Positions 37,068 to 44,876 of a stretch of 64,000 nucleotides of DNA are shown one piece after another; the first letter of the stretch is position 1, and each line of letters begins with the position of its first letter. A model generated the notes under the pieces. It did no database searches and was not told the origin of the DNA. It saw only the letters and a program-made list of their open reading frames with translations. Source of the stretch: Streptomyces sp. CCM_MD2014 (GTDB lineage: Bacteria > Actinomycetota > Actinomycetes > Streptomycetales > Streptomycetaceae). The position numbers and the translations under genes were made by a program. The stretch is taken from NCBI RefSeq assembly GCF_000772045.1, contig NZ_CP009754.1, positions 2,790,001-2,854,000 of the forward strand. The letters run 5' to 3'.

Positions 37068-38533
37068 GAATTACCGCCAAGCATTCTCGCGAAGTCGTCT
37101 TCTGTGCCATTCCATGGCACGGCCCACTTACGCGCAGAGTCACCTTTACCGACTTCCACGTTGATATGCGGACCCTTCACCGGGTCATAGTCCATCCTGA
37201 ACCTCTTGAATTCACCGTTCACCCGAGTGGTGAACCCCACTACCTTGCCGTAGGTCGTCGGCGAAGATTCGAGGCGGCCAATGTACGGCTGCCGGGTCGC
37301 CGGATCGATATCACCCAGCAGGTCGAGCGCCTTATTCCGGGCTTGTTCGAAGCTGCCAAAGCTATCCAGGGCAACTTCCTTACATGCCCCTCCGGCATTG
37401 TGCACCAATACCGGAGTCTCGCCCGCCAGCACATAGTACGTGTGTAGGTCTTCGACCGTGAGGTTGTACGTGCGAGCGTGCTTGGTGTACGCCCGGTTGC
37501 TGATGACTCGGACGGTGGTGCCGTCAGGTGTTCTGAGGGTCATGCCGGCGGCAAGATTGCGGGCCTCGACCCAGGCTCCGATCTCTGGGACCCAGAAGGG
37601 GTGTTCGTGTGTGGCGGTGAGTTTTCCTGCTCCGTCGGGTGTTTCGATGGTCAGTTCGTTGAAATGCTTGTCGTCCTCGGTGACGATCAGGCGGGTGACC
37701 TTGCGGAGGCGGGTCTGCCCTGACTCCGGGTCTGTGGCAACGACCTCGTCGCCGACCTCGATCTTCTCGATTTCCTTGGTCTTGCCGTCGGCCATGAGGA
37801 CTTCGGTGCCGGCAAGGAAGCACTTACATCCGGAGCTGTATTTATTGAGCCACTTCTGGACGGCCTCCTTGCCCTTTTTCACAACCGAATCAGGCACCAG
37901 TTTCGCTACCTTCGCGAACGGGAGGTCCGAGACGATGCCGAAGTAGTCCCAGCCGTTGGCCTCTCCGGAAAGCCCCTTCTTCCATGACTCCACGTCAGGA
38001 ATGACGATGGACCCTATGAACTTGAGGGCTGCATTCTGAACCGACAGGTCGTACGGCTTGATGATTTCCGTTGCACCCATCGGCGGATGGAAACTGCCAC
38101 TTCGGGTGATGCTGTGGACGTCACCCTCCGCGTCATAGAGGTAAACGGATGTTTCGTGACGGTAGGTCCAAGTTCCGTCGCCGTTCGATTGCATCCAGTC
38201 CCGGTAGGTACTGTCGCCGTCCTGGCAGCCCCTCTCGCAATCGGTGACCGGTCTGAGGCCGTCGGGATCGCTGGTGCTGATGGGGCTGTTCTTGGCGTAG
38301 GAGTAGCCGTTCATCTGCAACGGGTCCGTGATGTCCAGGAGCGGATCCGCGCTGATGAAGCGACCGTTGGCCTGGTCGTACTCACGTGCGCCGATGTGTG
38401 TCAGTCCGGTGGCGGTGTCGTCGATGCCGGTGCCCAGGTAGCTGCGCCTGTCCGGCCAGGCGGTGGGCTGGGGGCCGCGTGCCTCTCCGAAGGGTTTGAA
38501 GGACCGCCTGGTCACCGGCTGGTTGGCGGCCAT
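37064..38533 (-). CDS. Rhs-repeat protein, C-terminal part: core motif, Hint domain and toxin-like tip (5'-truncated)
   Basis: 489 residues. The start matches the end of an Rhs core: FKPFGEARG, then LTHIGAREYDQANGRFISADP, the Rhs-associated core signature. A pretoxin-Hint autoprocessing domain follows (about 241-378) from CKCFLAGTEVLMADGKT to the terminal PVLVHNAG. The final 107 residues are a variable tip (RLESSPTTYGKVVGF, RMDYDPVKGPHINVEVGKG); such KGPHINVE tails recur in polymorphic toxins but I cannot name the activity. Intact Rhs proteins exceed 1,500 residues, and this frame stays open and Rhs-like upstream of the ATG (GDHLGT-like LADHLGTANTT), so the gene has lost its 5' part. Confidence 0.8.
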   Translation of the reverse strand: MAANQPVTRRSFKPFGEARGPQPTAWPDRRSYLGTGIDDTATGLTHIGAREYDQANGRFISADPLLDITDPLQMNGYSYAKNSPISTSDPDGLRPVTDCERGCQDGDSTYRDWMQSNGDGTWTYRHETSVYLYDAEGDVHSITRSGSFHPPMGATEIIKPYDLSVQNAALKFIGSIVIPDVESWKKGLSGEANGWDYFGIVSDLPFAKVAKLVPDSVVKKGKEAVQKWLNKYSSGCKCFLAGTEVLMADGKTKEIEKIEVGDEVVATDPESGQTRLRKVTRLIVTEDDKHFNELTIETPDGAGKLTATHEHPFWVPEIGAWVEARNLAAGMTLRTPDGTTVRVISNRAYTKHARTYNLTVEDLHTYYVLAGETPVLVHNAGGACKEVALDSFGSFEQARNKALDLLGDIDPATRQPYIGRLESSPTTYGKVVGFTTRVNGEFKRFRMDYDPVKGPHINVEVGKGDSARKWAVPWNGTEDDFARMLGGNS

Positions 38534-38876
38534 CTGGATGGTGGTGTTGGCGGTACCCAGGTGGTCGGCCAGTTGGATGTTGCGGGTGTGGCCAGTGCTG
38601 GTGCCGTTCGAGGTGCGGACGACACGTCTGGACCGTTCGCGCAGACGGCTCGGTCCGGATTTATGCTGGAAAACCCGACGTACTCCCTGGCGCAGGATCC
38701 GAGATCATCACATCCCGCTCCTACTGGAAGGACCGCATCGCCATCGGATGACCCGTCGACGCCGAGCGCCCGGACCACTTCCCTGGATTGGCGGGATGGT
38801 TCGGGCGCCCTGCGCTCAGAACGACGGCGCCGAGCAAGCTGTCTGAGACGTGGCTGGCCCACAACTCGCCTAAGCA
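38534..38876. pseudogene. Decayed 5' end of the Rhs gene and unassigned DNA
   Basis: 343 bp without an intact gene. On the minus strand the Rhs frame continues in phase to about 38620 and reads VVRTSNGTSTGHTRNIQLADHL (shown here only in part of its length), then homology stops abruptly. The remainder (38640-38870) has no recognisable coding signal or repeat; it is probably the junction of a deletion. Confidence 0.5.
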
Positions 38877-39380
38877 CTACCAACCCACGTACCGCCCAGC
38901 CCCACCCCGAGGCACCACCGCCCACATCCGCGTCCCACCCCCGGGCTCCCGCGCCTCACCGAACCCCCATTCCCCCTCGCACGCCCGCACCACGCACCCC
39001 AGCACCCGCAACGCCGCCCGCCTGCGCGCATCGCAGGCCGCGAGCAGTCGGGGGTGCTCGTGACGTCGGTGCCCGTCGTAGAACACCACCCGCAGGGCAC
39101 CCTCGCGGTACCGCAGTGACACGTACACCTCGTCCCTCGGCGTGAACCGGCAGGCACAGGCGGCGAGTTCCCCGACCACCTGGACCACGGCGTCCGTCAT
39201 GTCGTCCAGCCCGTGGCCGTGCAGCACGGCCCGGGTGGCGACCCGCGCGATCCGCGGGCTGGTCGGACCGGCGGGCAGCGTGAAGCTGTACGTGAGCGTG
39301 TCGGGCGAGGGCGGCGCGATGTCCGGCTCCTCGGCGAATACGGGGCAGGCGAAAACGGCTCCGGGCGCGAGCGCGGGCAT
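38877..39380 (-). CDS. ATP-binding protein, anti-sigma-factor (RsbW/SpoIIAB-like) HATPase
   Basis: 167 residues. A GHKL ATPase core is seen: ARVATRAVLHGHGLDDMTDAVVQVVGELAACACRFT corresponds (in two parts) to the N-box, although the usual Asn is replaced by Ala/Cys, and GGGTRMWAVVP matches the end of the fold. Such single-domain HATPases sit next to XRE/DUF397 gene pairs throughout Streptomyces. ATG 39380 has GGGAG 7 nt upstream. Divergent from the XRE gene across 282 bp that contain a 16-bp palindrome. Without the N-box Asn it may bind nucleotide weakly. Confidence 0.75.
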   Translation of the reverse strand: MPALAPGAVFACPVFAEEPDIAPPSPDTLTYSFTLPAGPTSPRIARVATRAVLHGHGLDDMTDAVVQVVGELAACACRFTPRDEVYVSLRYREGALRVVFYDGHRRHEHPRLLAACDARRRAALRVLGCVVRACEGEWGFGEAREPGGGTRMWAVVPRGGAGRYVGW

Positions 39381-39558
39381 GGGCAACTCCCAGGTTGGCT
39401 GCGGGTGTTCGGTAGCGCGCCGCCACTCGACCGGTGGTGGCCTGTCTCCCTGGCGCGGGTCCGCCCCTCCCAGGGAAGGAGGACGCGGGCAGGCTCGCGC
39501 GATGCACTTCCAACGGCGTCGGACCGTAAGCGGCGCATCACTGACTGTACGGCTCCAC

Positions 39559-39574
39559 GTGGCACATGTGCCAC
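39559..39574. promoter_or_regulatory. 16-bp perfect palindrome in the divergent XRE/HATPase region
   Basis: GTGGCACATGTGCCAC, fully symmetric, about 90 bp before the XRE gene. Downstream, half-site-like CACGTT elements recur at 39585 and 39598. A TTGGAC (39602-39607), 19-bp spacer, CAGACT (39627-39632) arrangement could be the rightward promoter. Likely autoregulatory operator of the XRE protein. Confidence 0.55.
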
Positions 39575-39662
39575 CTACTCCCACACGTTGCCCACTTCAC
39601 GTTGGACTCGTGTGACGCACCCGGTGCAGACTGACCCCGTCAGTCACGAAGAAGGGGCATCG

Positions 39663-40514
39663 ATGCCGACACGGCCCGCGCCGACGGAACGTCAGAAGCG
39701 CCTCGGTGCCGAGCTGCGCGCTATGCGCCTCGCCGCCGGGCGGACGACGGAGTACGCCGCCGGGCTGCTGGGACTGGACCGCACCAAGGTGTCCAACATG
39801 GAGTCGGGCGTCCGGTCCATCTCACCGGAGCGCGTACGCATACTCGCCAGCAACTACGAGTGCGCGGACGAGCAGTACGTAGAAGCCCTGGTCGCCATGG
39901 CCGACGTAGGCAAGCGGGGCTGGTGGCAGCAGTACCGGGGGAGCCTCCCCCAGGGGCTGCTGGACGTTGCCGAGCTGGAGTGGTTCGCCACCCGGCTGCG
40001 GAGCTACCAGACCGTGCACGTACCGGGGCTGCTGCAACTCGGCGAGTACGCCCGCGCCGTCTTCGCGGCAGCACCTCCGCCCCTGCCCGACTCGGAGGTC
40101 GAGCTACGCGTCGTGCAGCGCCTGCGGCGTCAGCAGGTTCTGGACCGCGACAGTCCGGTCGCGTACGTGGCGTACGTGCACGAGTGGGCCCTGCGGATGC
40201 AGTTCGGCGGGCGTCGCGTCATGCGCGAGCAGTTGCACCATCTCTGCCGGGTCTCCGAGCGCGACAACGTCGAATTGCGCGTGCTCCCCGTCGAGGCCGG
40301 CGCCTTCCCCGGCGCCGGGCACGCCGTGCTCTACGCGGACGGCCCGGTCTCCCGGCTCGACACAGTCCAGCTCGATTCCGCCCACGGCGGCGAGTTCACC
40401 CACTCCGAGGCCCAGCTCGCCAAGTACCGGACGCACATGGACTGGTGGCAAAGCCACACACTCGCTCCCGAGGACTCACGCGACCTCATCCATTCCATCG
40501 CCCGACAACTCTGA
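39663..40514 (+). CDS. XRE-family transcriptional regulator with DUF5753 domain
   Basis: 283 residues. The N-terminal Cro/C1-type helix-turn-helix (RLGAELRAMRLAAGRTTEYAA, then LDRTKVSNMESGVRSIS, about 10-70) is followed by the DUF5753 effector region (about 100-275), starting EWFATRLRSYQTVHVPGLLQ and including the ELRVLPVEAG stretch. This is the BldB/WhiJ-neighbourhood class unique to actinomycetes, always paired with a small DUF397 protein, here 16 bp downstream. Many such pairs affect development; the role of this one is unknown. ATG 39663 preceded by GAAGAAGGGG. Confidence 0.9.
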   Translation: MPTRPAPTERQKRLGAELRAMRLAAGRTTEYAAGLLGLDRTKVSNMESGVRSISPERVRILASNYECADEQYVEALVAMADVGKRGWWQQYRGSLPQGLLDVAELEWFATRLRSYQTVHVPGLLQLGEYARAVFAAAPPPLPDSEVELRVVQRLRRQQVLDRDSPVAYVAYVHEWALRMQFGGRRVMREQLHHLCRVSERDNVELRVLPVEAGAFPGAGHAVLYADGPVSRLDTVQLDSAHGGEFTHSEAQLAKYRTHMDWWQSHTLAPEDSRDLIHSIARQL

Positions 40515-40530
40515 CCACCGAGAGGCCACC

Positions 40531-40728
40531 ATGCCCGACATCACCTGGGAAGACCCCTTCTGTGCCGAGGGCAACAACTGCTTCCGCATAGGCACCGACC
40601 CCGAAGGCAACGCCTACATCGCCGTCGCCGGGCAGGAGGACCGTTACCTCACCGACACCCGCGAAGCGCTCCGGACCCTCATCCGGGACATCAAGGCCGG
40701 CAAGGCCGATCACCTCCTCCAGGGGTAA
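40531..40728 (+). CDS. DUF397 family small protein
   Basis: 65 residues, typical length for DUF397. Partner of the upstream XRE regulator in a two-gene unit; members are thought to act as small modulators or antitoxin-like partners of the XRE protein. ATG 40531 with GAGAGG 9 nt upstream. The usual family motif (SSySggnggnCVEVA) is replaced by CAEGNNCFRIGTDPEGN, a divergent variant. Confidence 0.8.
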   Translation: MPDITWEDPFCAEGNNCFRIGTDPEGNAYIAVAGQEDRYLTDTREALRTLIRDIKAGKADHLLQG

Positions 40729-40743
40729 TCCCGCGCACACGCA

Positions 40744-40773
40744 TTGACCTGACTAGACCACTCCTCTTACGTT
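40744..40773 (+). promoter_or_regulatory. Promoter of the sugar ABC operon with a DasR-like site
   Basis: TTGACC (40744-40749), 18-bp spacer, TACGTT (40768-40773). Within the spacer, 40747-40762 reads ACCTGACTAGACCACT, which matches 12 of 16 positions of the DasR-responsive element AGTGGTCTAGACCACT, with a perfect right half. Binding would block the promoter. Confidence 0.55.
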
Positions 40774-40826
40774 CGCCGAGCAGCCGTCCAGGCCACAGTG
40801 TCGTGCGCCCGTAGGAGGTCATGCCC

Positions 40827-42197
40827 GTGCGCCCCACCGTCCGGTTCACCGTCCTGTTCGCCCTCACCGCGCTCGCCTCCACCTCGCTCGCCGCCTGCGG
40901 GAGCGGCTCCGGCAGTGATCCGGACACGGTGAAGGTCTCCTTCAAGCAGTCGACGGACAACTCCATCAAGGTGATGGACACCTACCTCGGCGACATCAAG
41001 AAGCAGTTCGAGAAGGCCAACCCCGGCAAGAAGGTCGAGCTGGTGCCGATCAAGGCGCCGGACTCGGAGTACTACACCAAGCTCCAGCAGATGCTCCGCT
41101 CCCCCAAGACCGCACCCGACCTGGTCTACGAGGACACGTTCCTCATCAACTCCGACATCACCAGCGGGTATCTGAAGCCGCTCGACGACTACCTGGCCGA
41201 CTGGAAGGACTGGGACCAGTTCATCGACACGGCGAAGGCGGCCGCGAAGGGCGAGGACGGCAAGACGTACGGCGTGCCGGACGGGACGGACACGCGGGGG
41301 CTGTGGTTCAGCAAGGACGTGTTCGCCAAGGCGGGGCTTCCCGCCGACTGGCAGCCGAAGACCTGGGACGAGGTCCTCGACGCCGCCCGCACGATCAAGG
41401 AGAAGGTCCCCGGCGTCACCCCGATCAACGTCTACACCGGCAAGCCCGCCGGCGAGGCGGCCACCATGCAGGGCTTCGAGATGCTGCTGTACGGGACGGG
41501 GGACGGCGGCGCCGATCCGCTGTACGACAAGGGAAGCAAGAAGTGGATCACGGCGGGGCAGGGGTTCAAGGACTCCCTCGCCTTCGTCGAGACCGTGTAC
41601 AAGGAGAAGCTCGGCCCGGAGGTCTCCGACGCGCTCGACCCCAACTTCGGCACGAAGGTGCGCGGTGAGCTGCTGCCGCAGGGCAAGCTCGGGATCGCGC
41701 TCGACGGCTCCTGGCTGCCGCAGGACTGGCTGGAGGGCAGCGGGCACGAGTGGCCCGAGTGGTCGAAGGAGCTGGGGCTCGCGGCCATGCCGACGCAGAA
41801 CGGCCAGGCACCGGGACGCGTGAGCATGTCCGGCGGGTGGACCTGGGCGATTCCGGCCAAGGCGGGCAACCCCGACCTCGCCTTCGAGTTCGTCAAGACG
41901 ATGCAGACCAAGGCCAACGCCCAGAAGTGGTACATCGCCAACTCCGGCATCGCGGTCCGCAAGGACGTCGCCGACGACCCCGCCTACGTCGCGGCCCAGC
42001 CCGGCATCAAGTTCTTCACCGACCTCGTCGCCGACACCCACTACCGGCCCGCCTACCCGGCGTACCCGAAGGTGTCCGTCGCCATCCAGGAGGCGATGGA
42101 GGGCGTCACGACCGGTGACAAGTCGGTCGCGGAGGCGGCGCGCGACTACGACGAGGCGCTCAAGGAGGCCACCGACAACCAGGTGGTGAGCAAGTGA
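40827..42197 (+). CDS. Sugar ABC transporter substrate-binding lipoprotein
   Basis: 456 residues from GTG 40827. Lipoprotein signal peptide with lipobox LAAC (Cys24), then an SBP_bac_1 (family 1, carbohydrate) fold: FEKANPGKKVELVPI, APDLVYEDTFLI, the GLWFSKDVFAKAGLP hinge motif and MSGGWTWAIPAKAGNPDLAFEF. It captures an oligosaccharide outside the cell for the two permeases that follow. AGGAGG (40813-40818) is 2 nt from an ATG at 40821 but 8 nt from the GTG, so the GTG is the better start. The specific sugar is not evident. Confidence 0.92.
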   Translation: MRPTVRFTVLFALTALASTSLAACGSGSGSDPDTVKVSFKQSTDNSIKVMDTYLGDIKKQFEKANPGKKVELVPIKAPDSEYYTKLQQMLRSPKTAPDLVYEDTFLINSDITSGYLKPLDDYLADWKDWDQFIDTAKAAAKGEDGKTYGVPDGTDTRGLWFSKDVFAKAGLPADWQPKTWDEVLDAARTIKEKVPGVTPINVYTGKPAGEAATMQGFEMLLYGTGDGGADPLYDKGSKKWITAGQGFKDSLAFVETVYKEKLGPEVSDALDPNFGTKVRGELLPQGKLGIALDGSWLPQDWLEGSGHEWPEWSKELGLAAMPTQNGQAPGRVSMSGGWTWAIPAKAGNPDLAFEFVKTMQTKANAQKWYIANSGIAVRKDVADDPAYVAAQPGIKFFTDLVADTHYRPAYPAYPKVSVAIQEAMEGVTTGDKSVAEAARDYDEALKEATDNQVVSK

Positions 42198-43141
42198 CGG
42201 CGACCGCGCCGCAGCACGCGGGGCGGGGGGTGCGGAAAACGCCGGCGCCCCCGGCCGCCGGTTCCGGCGGGCGGTCCGGTACCGTCCGCCGGTCCCTCTT
42301 CCGGGCCCTGCCCGTCTCCCCCGCCCTCGTCCTGCTGCTGCTCTTCCTCGCCGGTCCGATCGTCTACTGCGTCGTCATCGCCTTCACGGACCTCCAGCTC
42401 ACCGGGCAGGCCCAGGAGTCCTTCGTCGGCTTCGACAACTTCACCCGCGCCTTCCGGGACGAGGCCTTCCTCAACGCCGTGTGGCTGACCCTGGTGTTCA
42501 CCGTGCTGTCCTCGCTGATCGGGCAGAACACCCTGGGGCTGGCGCTGGCCTCGCTGATGCAGCGGGCGTCGAAGCCGGTCCGTACGCTCACCGGTGGCAT
42601 CGTTGTCACGGCCTGGGTGCTGCCGGAGGTGGTGGCGGGCTTCCTGCTCTACGCCTTCTTCCGGCGCGAGGGCACCCTGAACGCCATCCTGGACTGGCTC
42701 CATCTCCCCTCCCAGAACTGGCTGTTCACGCTGCCGATCCTGGCGGTGTCCTTCGCCAACGTGTGGCGGGGCACGGCGTTCTCGATGCTGGTGTACTCGG
42801 CCGCGCTGAACGAGATCCCGAAGGAGATCACCGAGGCCGCCGAGGTGGACGGCGCGAGCGGCTGGCGCCGGATGTGGCACATCACGCTGCCGATGATCCG
42901 GCGCTCCATCGGCACCAACCTCATGCTCAACACCCTGCAGACCCTGTCGGTCTTCGGGTTGATCTGGGTGATGACGCGGGGCGGGCCGAGCGGCAAGAGC
43001 CAGACGCTGCCGCTGCTCATGTACGAGCAGGCCTTCCAGAACAGTCTGATCGGGTACGGCACGGCGGTGGCGCTGCTGCTGTTGCTGATCGGCTCGCTGT
43101 TCTCGGTCGTGTACCTGCGTCTGCTGCGGACGGAGGTCTGA
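42194..43141 (+). CDS. Sugar ABC transporter permease (MalF-type)
   Basis: 315 residues with six membrane segments and the EAA loop EITEAAEVDGASGWRRMW that contacts the ATPase. Starts with GTG overlapping the binding-protein stop (GTGA). Together with the next gene it forms the transmembrane heterodimer of a CUT1-type importer. No ATPase gene follows, so it is probably energised by the shared MsiK-type ATPase encoded elsewhere, as for most Streptomyces sugar importers. Confidence 0.92.
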   Translation: MTATAPQHAGRGVRKTPAPPAAGSGGRSGTVRRSLFRALPVSPALVLLLLFLAGPIVYCVVIAFTDLQLTGQAQESFVGFDNFTRAFRDEAFLNAVWLTLVFTVLSSLIGQNTLGLALASLMQRASKPVRTLTGGIVVTAWVLPEVVAGFLLYAFFRREGTLNAILDWLHLPSQNWLFTLPILAVSFANVWRGTAFSMLVYSAALNEIPKEITEAAEVDGASGWRRMWHITLPMIRRSIGTNLMLNTLQTLSVFGLIWVMTRGGPSGKSQTLPLLMYEQAFQNSLIGYGTAVALLLLLIGSLFSVVYLRLLRTEV

Positions 43142-43142
43142 G

Positions 43143-44009
43143 ATGGCATCCACGGTCACGTCCCGTACGGCCCGTCGCACCCCCGCCTCCCGGCGCAACC
43201 GGCGCCGTGCGGCCGCCGACGCCGGGCTCCTGGTGGCCGCCGCGGCCTTCGTGCTGCCGTTGGCCTGGGTGGTGCTGTCCGCCCTCGACCCGCACGCGAG
43301 CCTGCGGGTCAAGGTCCCCGACGGGGTCACGCTGGAGAACTTCGACGCGATCCTCACCCCGGAGATCACCTTCACCCCGCTGCTCAACAGCCTGGTCCTG
43401 TGCGGCGGGGCGACGCTGCTGACGGTGGTGTGCGCGGCGCTCGCGGCGTATCCGCTCTCCCGCTTCCGGTCGCGGCTGAACCGGCCGTTCCTGCTCACGA
43501 TCCTGTTCGCGACCAGCCTCCCCATCACGGCGATCATGGTGCCCGTCTACGCGTTGTTCGTCCGCGTGAACATGATCGACACCATGCAGGGGACGATCTT
43601 CTTCTTCGCCGCCTCGCAACTGCCCTTCGCGATCTGGCTGATGAAGAACTTCATGGACGGGGTGCCGAAGGAGCTGGAGGAGGCGGCGTGGACGGACGGG
43701 GCGTCGTCGTTCCAGTCGCTGCTGCGGATCGTGCTGCCGCTGATGGGGCCGGGTGTGGCGGTGGTGACCGTCTTCTCGTTCGTGATGATGTGGGGGAACT
43801 TCTTCGTCCCCTTCATGCTGCTGCTCTCCCCGGACCAGATGCCCGCCTCGGTCAGCATCAACGACTTCTTCGGCAACCGGGGCATGGTGGCGTACGGGCA
43901 ACTGGCGGCGTTCTCGATCGTCTACTCCACGCCGGTCGTGCTGCTGTACGTCCTGATCTCCCGGCGGCTGGGCGGCGGGTTCGCACTGGGCGGGGCGGTG
44001 AAGGGGTAG
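43143..44009 (+). CDS. Sugar ABC transporter permease (MalG-type)
   Basis: 288 residues, six membrane segments, EAA loop ELEEAAWTDGASSFQSLL. One base separates it from the upstream permease stop. Typical second permease of CUT1 importers; the basic N-terminus before the first segment is short. Last gene of the operon. Confidence 0.92.
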   Translation: MASTVTSRTARRTPASRRNRRRAAADAGLLVAAAAFVLPLAWVVLSALDPHASLRVKVPDGVTLENFDAILTPEITFTPLLNSLVLCGGATLLTVVCAALAAYPLSRFRSRLNRPFLLTILFATSLPITAIMVPVYALFVRVNMIDTMQGTIFFFAASQLPFAIWLMKNFMDGVPKELEEAAWTDGASSFQSLLRIVLPLMGPGVAVVTVFSFVMMWGNFFVPFMLLLSPDQMPASVSINDFFGNRGMVAYGQLAAFSIVYSTPVVLLYVLISRRLGGGFALGGAVKG

Positions 44010-44054
44010 GGCGCGGGGATCACCGAGGAGGGGGCGCGCGCGAGTCCGCTTGCG

Positions 44055-44097
44055 CCCGTATATTCCTCGTGGGTCCCCCCCCGTACGTTCCTACAAT
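44055..44097 (+). repeat. Direct repeats upstream of the helix-turn-helix gene
   Basis: CCCGTATATTCCT (44055-44067) and CCCGTACGTTCCT (44080-44092), 11 of 13 identical, 25 bp apart, with a TACAAT box at 44092-44097 right after the second copy. They may be tandem regulator sites or two promoter-like elements. Confidence 0.45.
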
Positions 44098-44157
44098 ACG
44101 TATCGCTGGCCGAACAGCCCGTAGTCAGCATCGCCCCGGACCCCTACGGTGTGGCGC

Positions 44158-44862
44158 GTGCGCCGACCCTCACCTCACCCGAGCCATTCGGGCCCTCCGT
44201 TCAACGCCCTCGCCGCCCGCCGGCTGCGTGCCGCCCTCAGCATGGGGCCCGAGCACGTCGCCCACGGCATACGGGTCTCGTACGGCCTGCCGTACGTCAC
44301 CCCCGACCTCGTCATCGCCTGGGAACGGGGGACGGCCTCCCCCGAGGGCCCGGAGCTGACCGCGCTCGCGGGGGTGCTGTGGTGCTCGCCGGGCGAGCTG
44401 ATCGGACGGCCGCAGTCGCTGCGCGAGCACCGCGTCGCCCGCGGGCTGGCGCCGGAGGACGTGGCCCGGGCGGTCGGGCTCGGGCTCTCCGCCTACCAGC
44501 GGATGGAGGAGGCGGACGACTGGCGCGGCACCGACCGGCAGTCGGCCCAGCTCGCCGACGTGCTCGGCCTCACGCTGCCCGACTTCGTGACGGTCACCGG
44601 GCGCGAGGAGAAGCTGGCCGAGCTGCTGACGAGCGCGGTGACCACCCGCTGGCAGGGGTGTGTGCGCCCGATCGCCAAGCTGGCGCCGCTGGACCGGCGG
44701 GTGCTGGAGAACGTCCTCCAGGTGCTGCACCAGGACTACCAGGGTCGGATGGCCGCCACCCTGAGCTGGGGCGGCGGCGCCCCCGACTCCAGCGCCGGGG
44801 GCCGGGACTTCCTCGACCGGATCGTGGACCACTTCTGGTCGGCGGTGGAGAAGCACCCGTAG
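44158..44862 (+). CDS. Helix-turn-helix (XRE-like) transcriptional regulator
   Basis: 234 residues from GTG 44158. Two Cro/C1-like segments are visible: RRLRAALSMGPEHVAHGIRV with VIAWERGTASPEGPELTALAG (about 20-75), and SLREHRVARGLAPEDVARAVGL with QRMEEADDW (about 85-130). The C-terminal 90 residues are unassigned. GTG 44149 also fits the frame, but it overlaps TACGGT (44145-44150), a probable -10 box 7 nt before GTG 44158, so a leaderless start at 44158 is preferred. Convergent with pfkA, 14 bp apart. Confidence 0.8.
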   Translation: MRRPSPHPSHSGPPFNALAARRLRAALSMGPEHVAHGIRVSYGLPYVTPDLVIAWERGTASPEGPELTALAGVLWCSPGELIGRPQSLREHRVARGLAPEDVARAVGLGLSAYQRMEEADDWRGTDRQSAQLADVLGLTLPDFVTVTGREEKLAELLTSAVTTRWQGCVRPIAKLAPLDRRVLENVLQVLHQDYQGRMAATLSWGGGAPDSSAGGRDFLDRIVDHFWSAVEKHP

Positions 44863-44876
44863 AGGTGCTTCGGTGC

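Noticed and set aside
35586..39000. Attachment site duplication for the integrase remnant
   Set aside because: No matching direct repeat and no tRNA gene nearby could be identified by eye.
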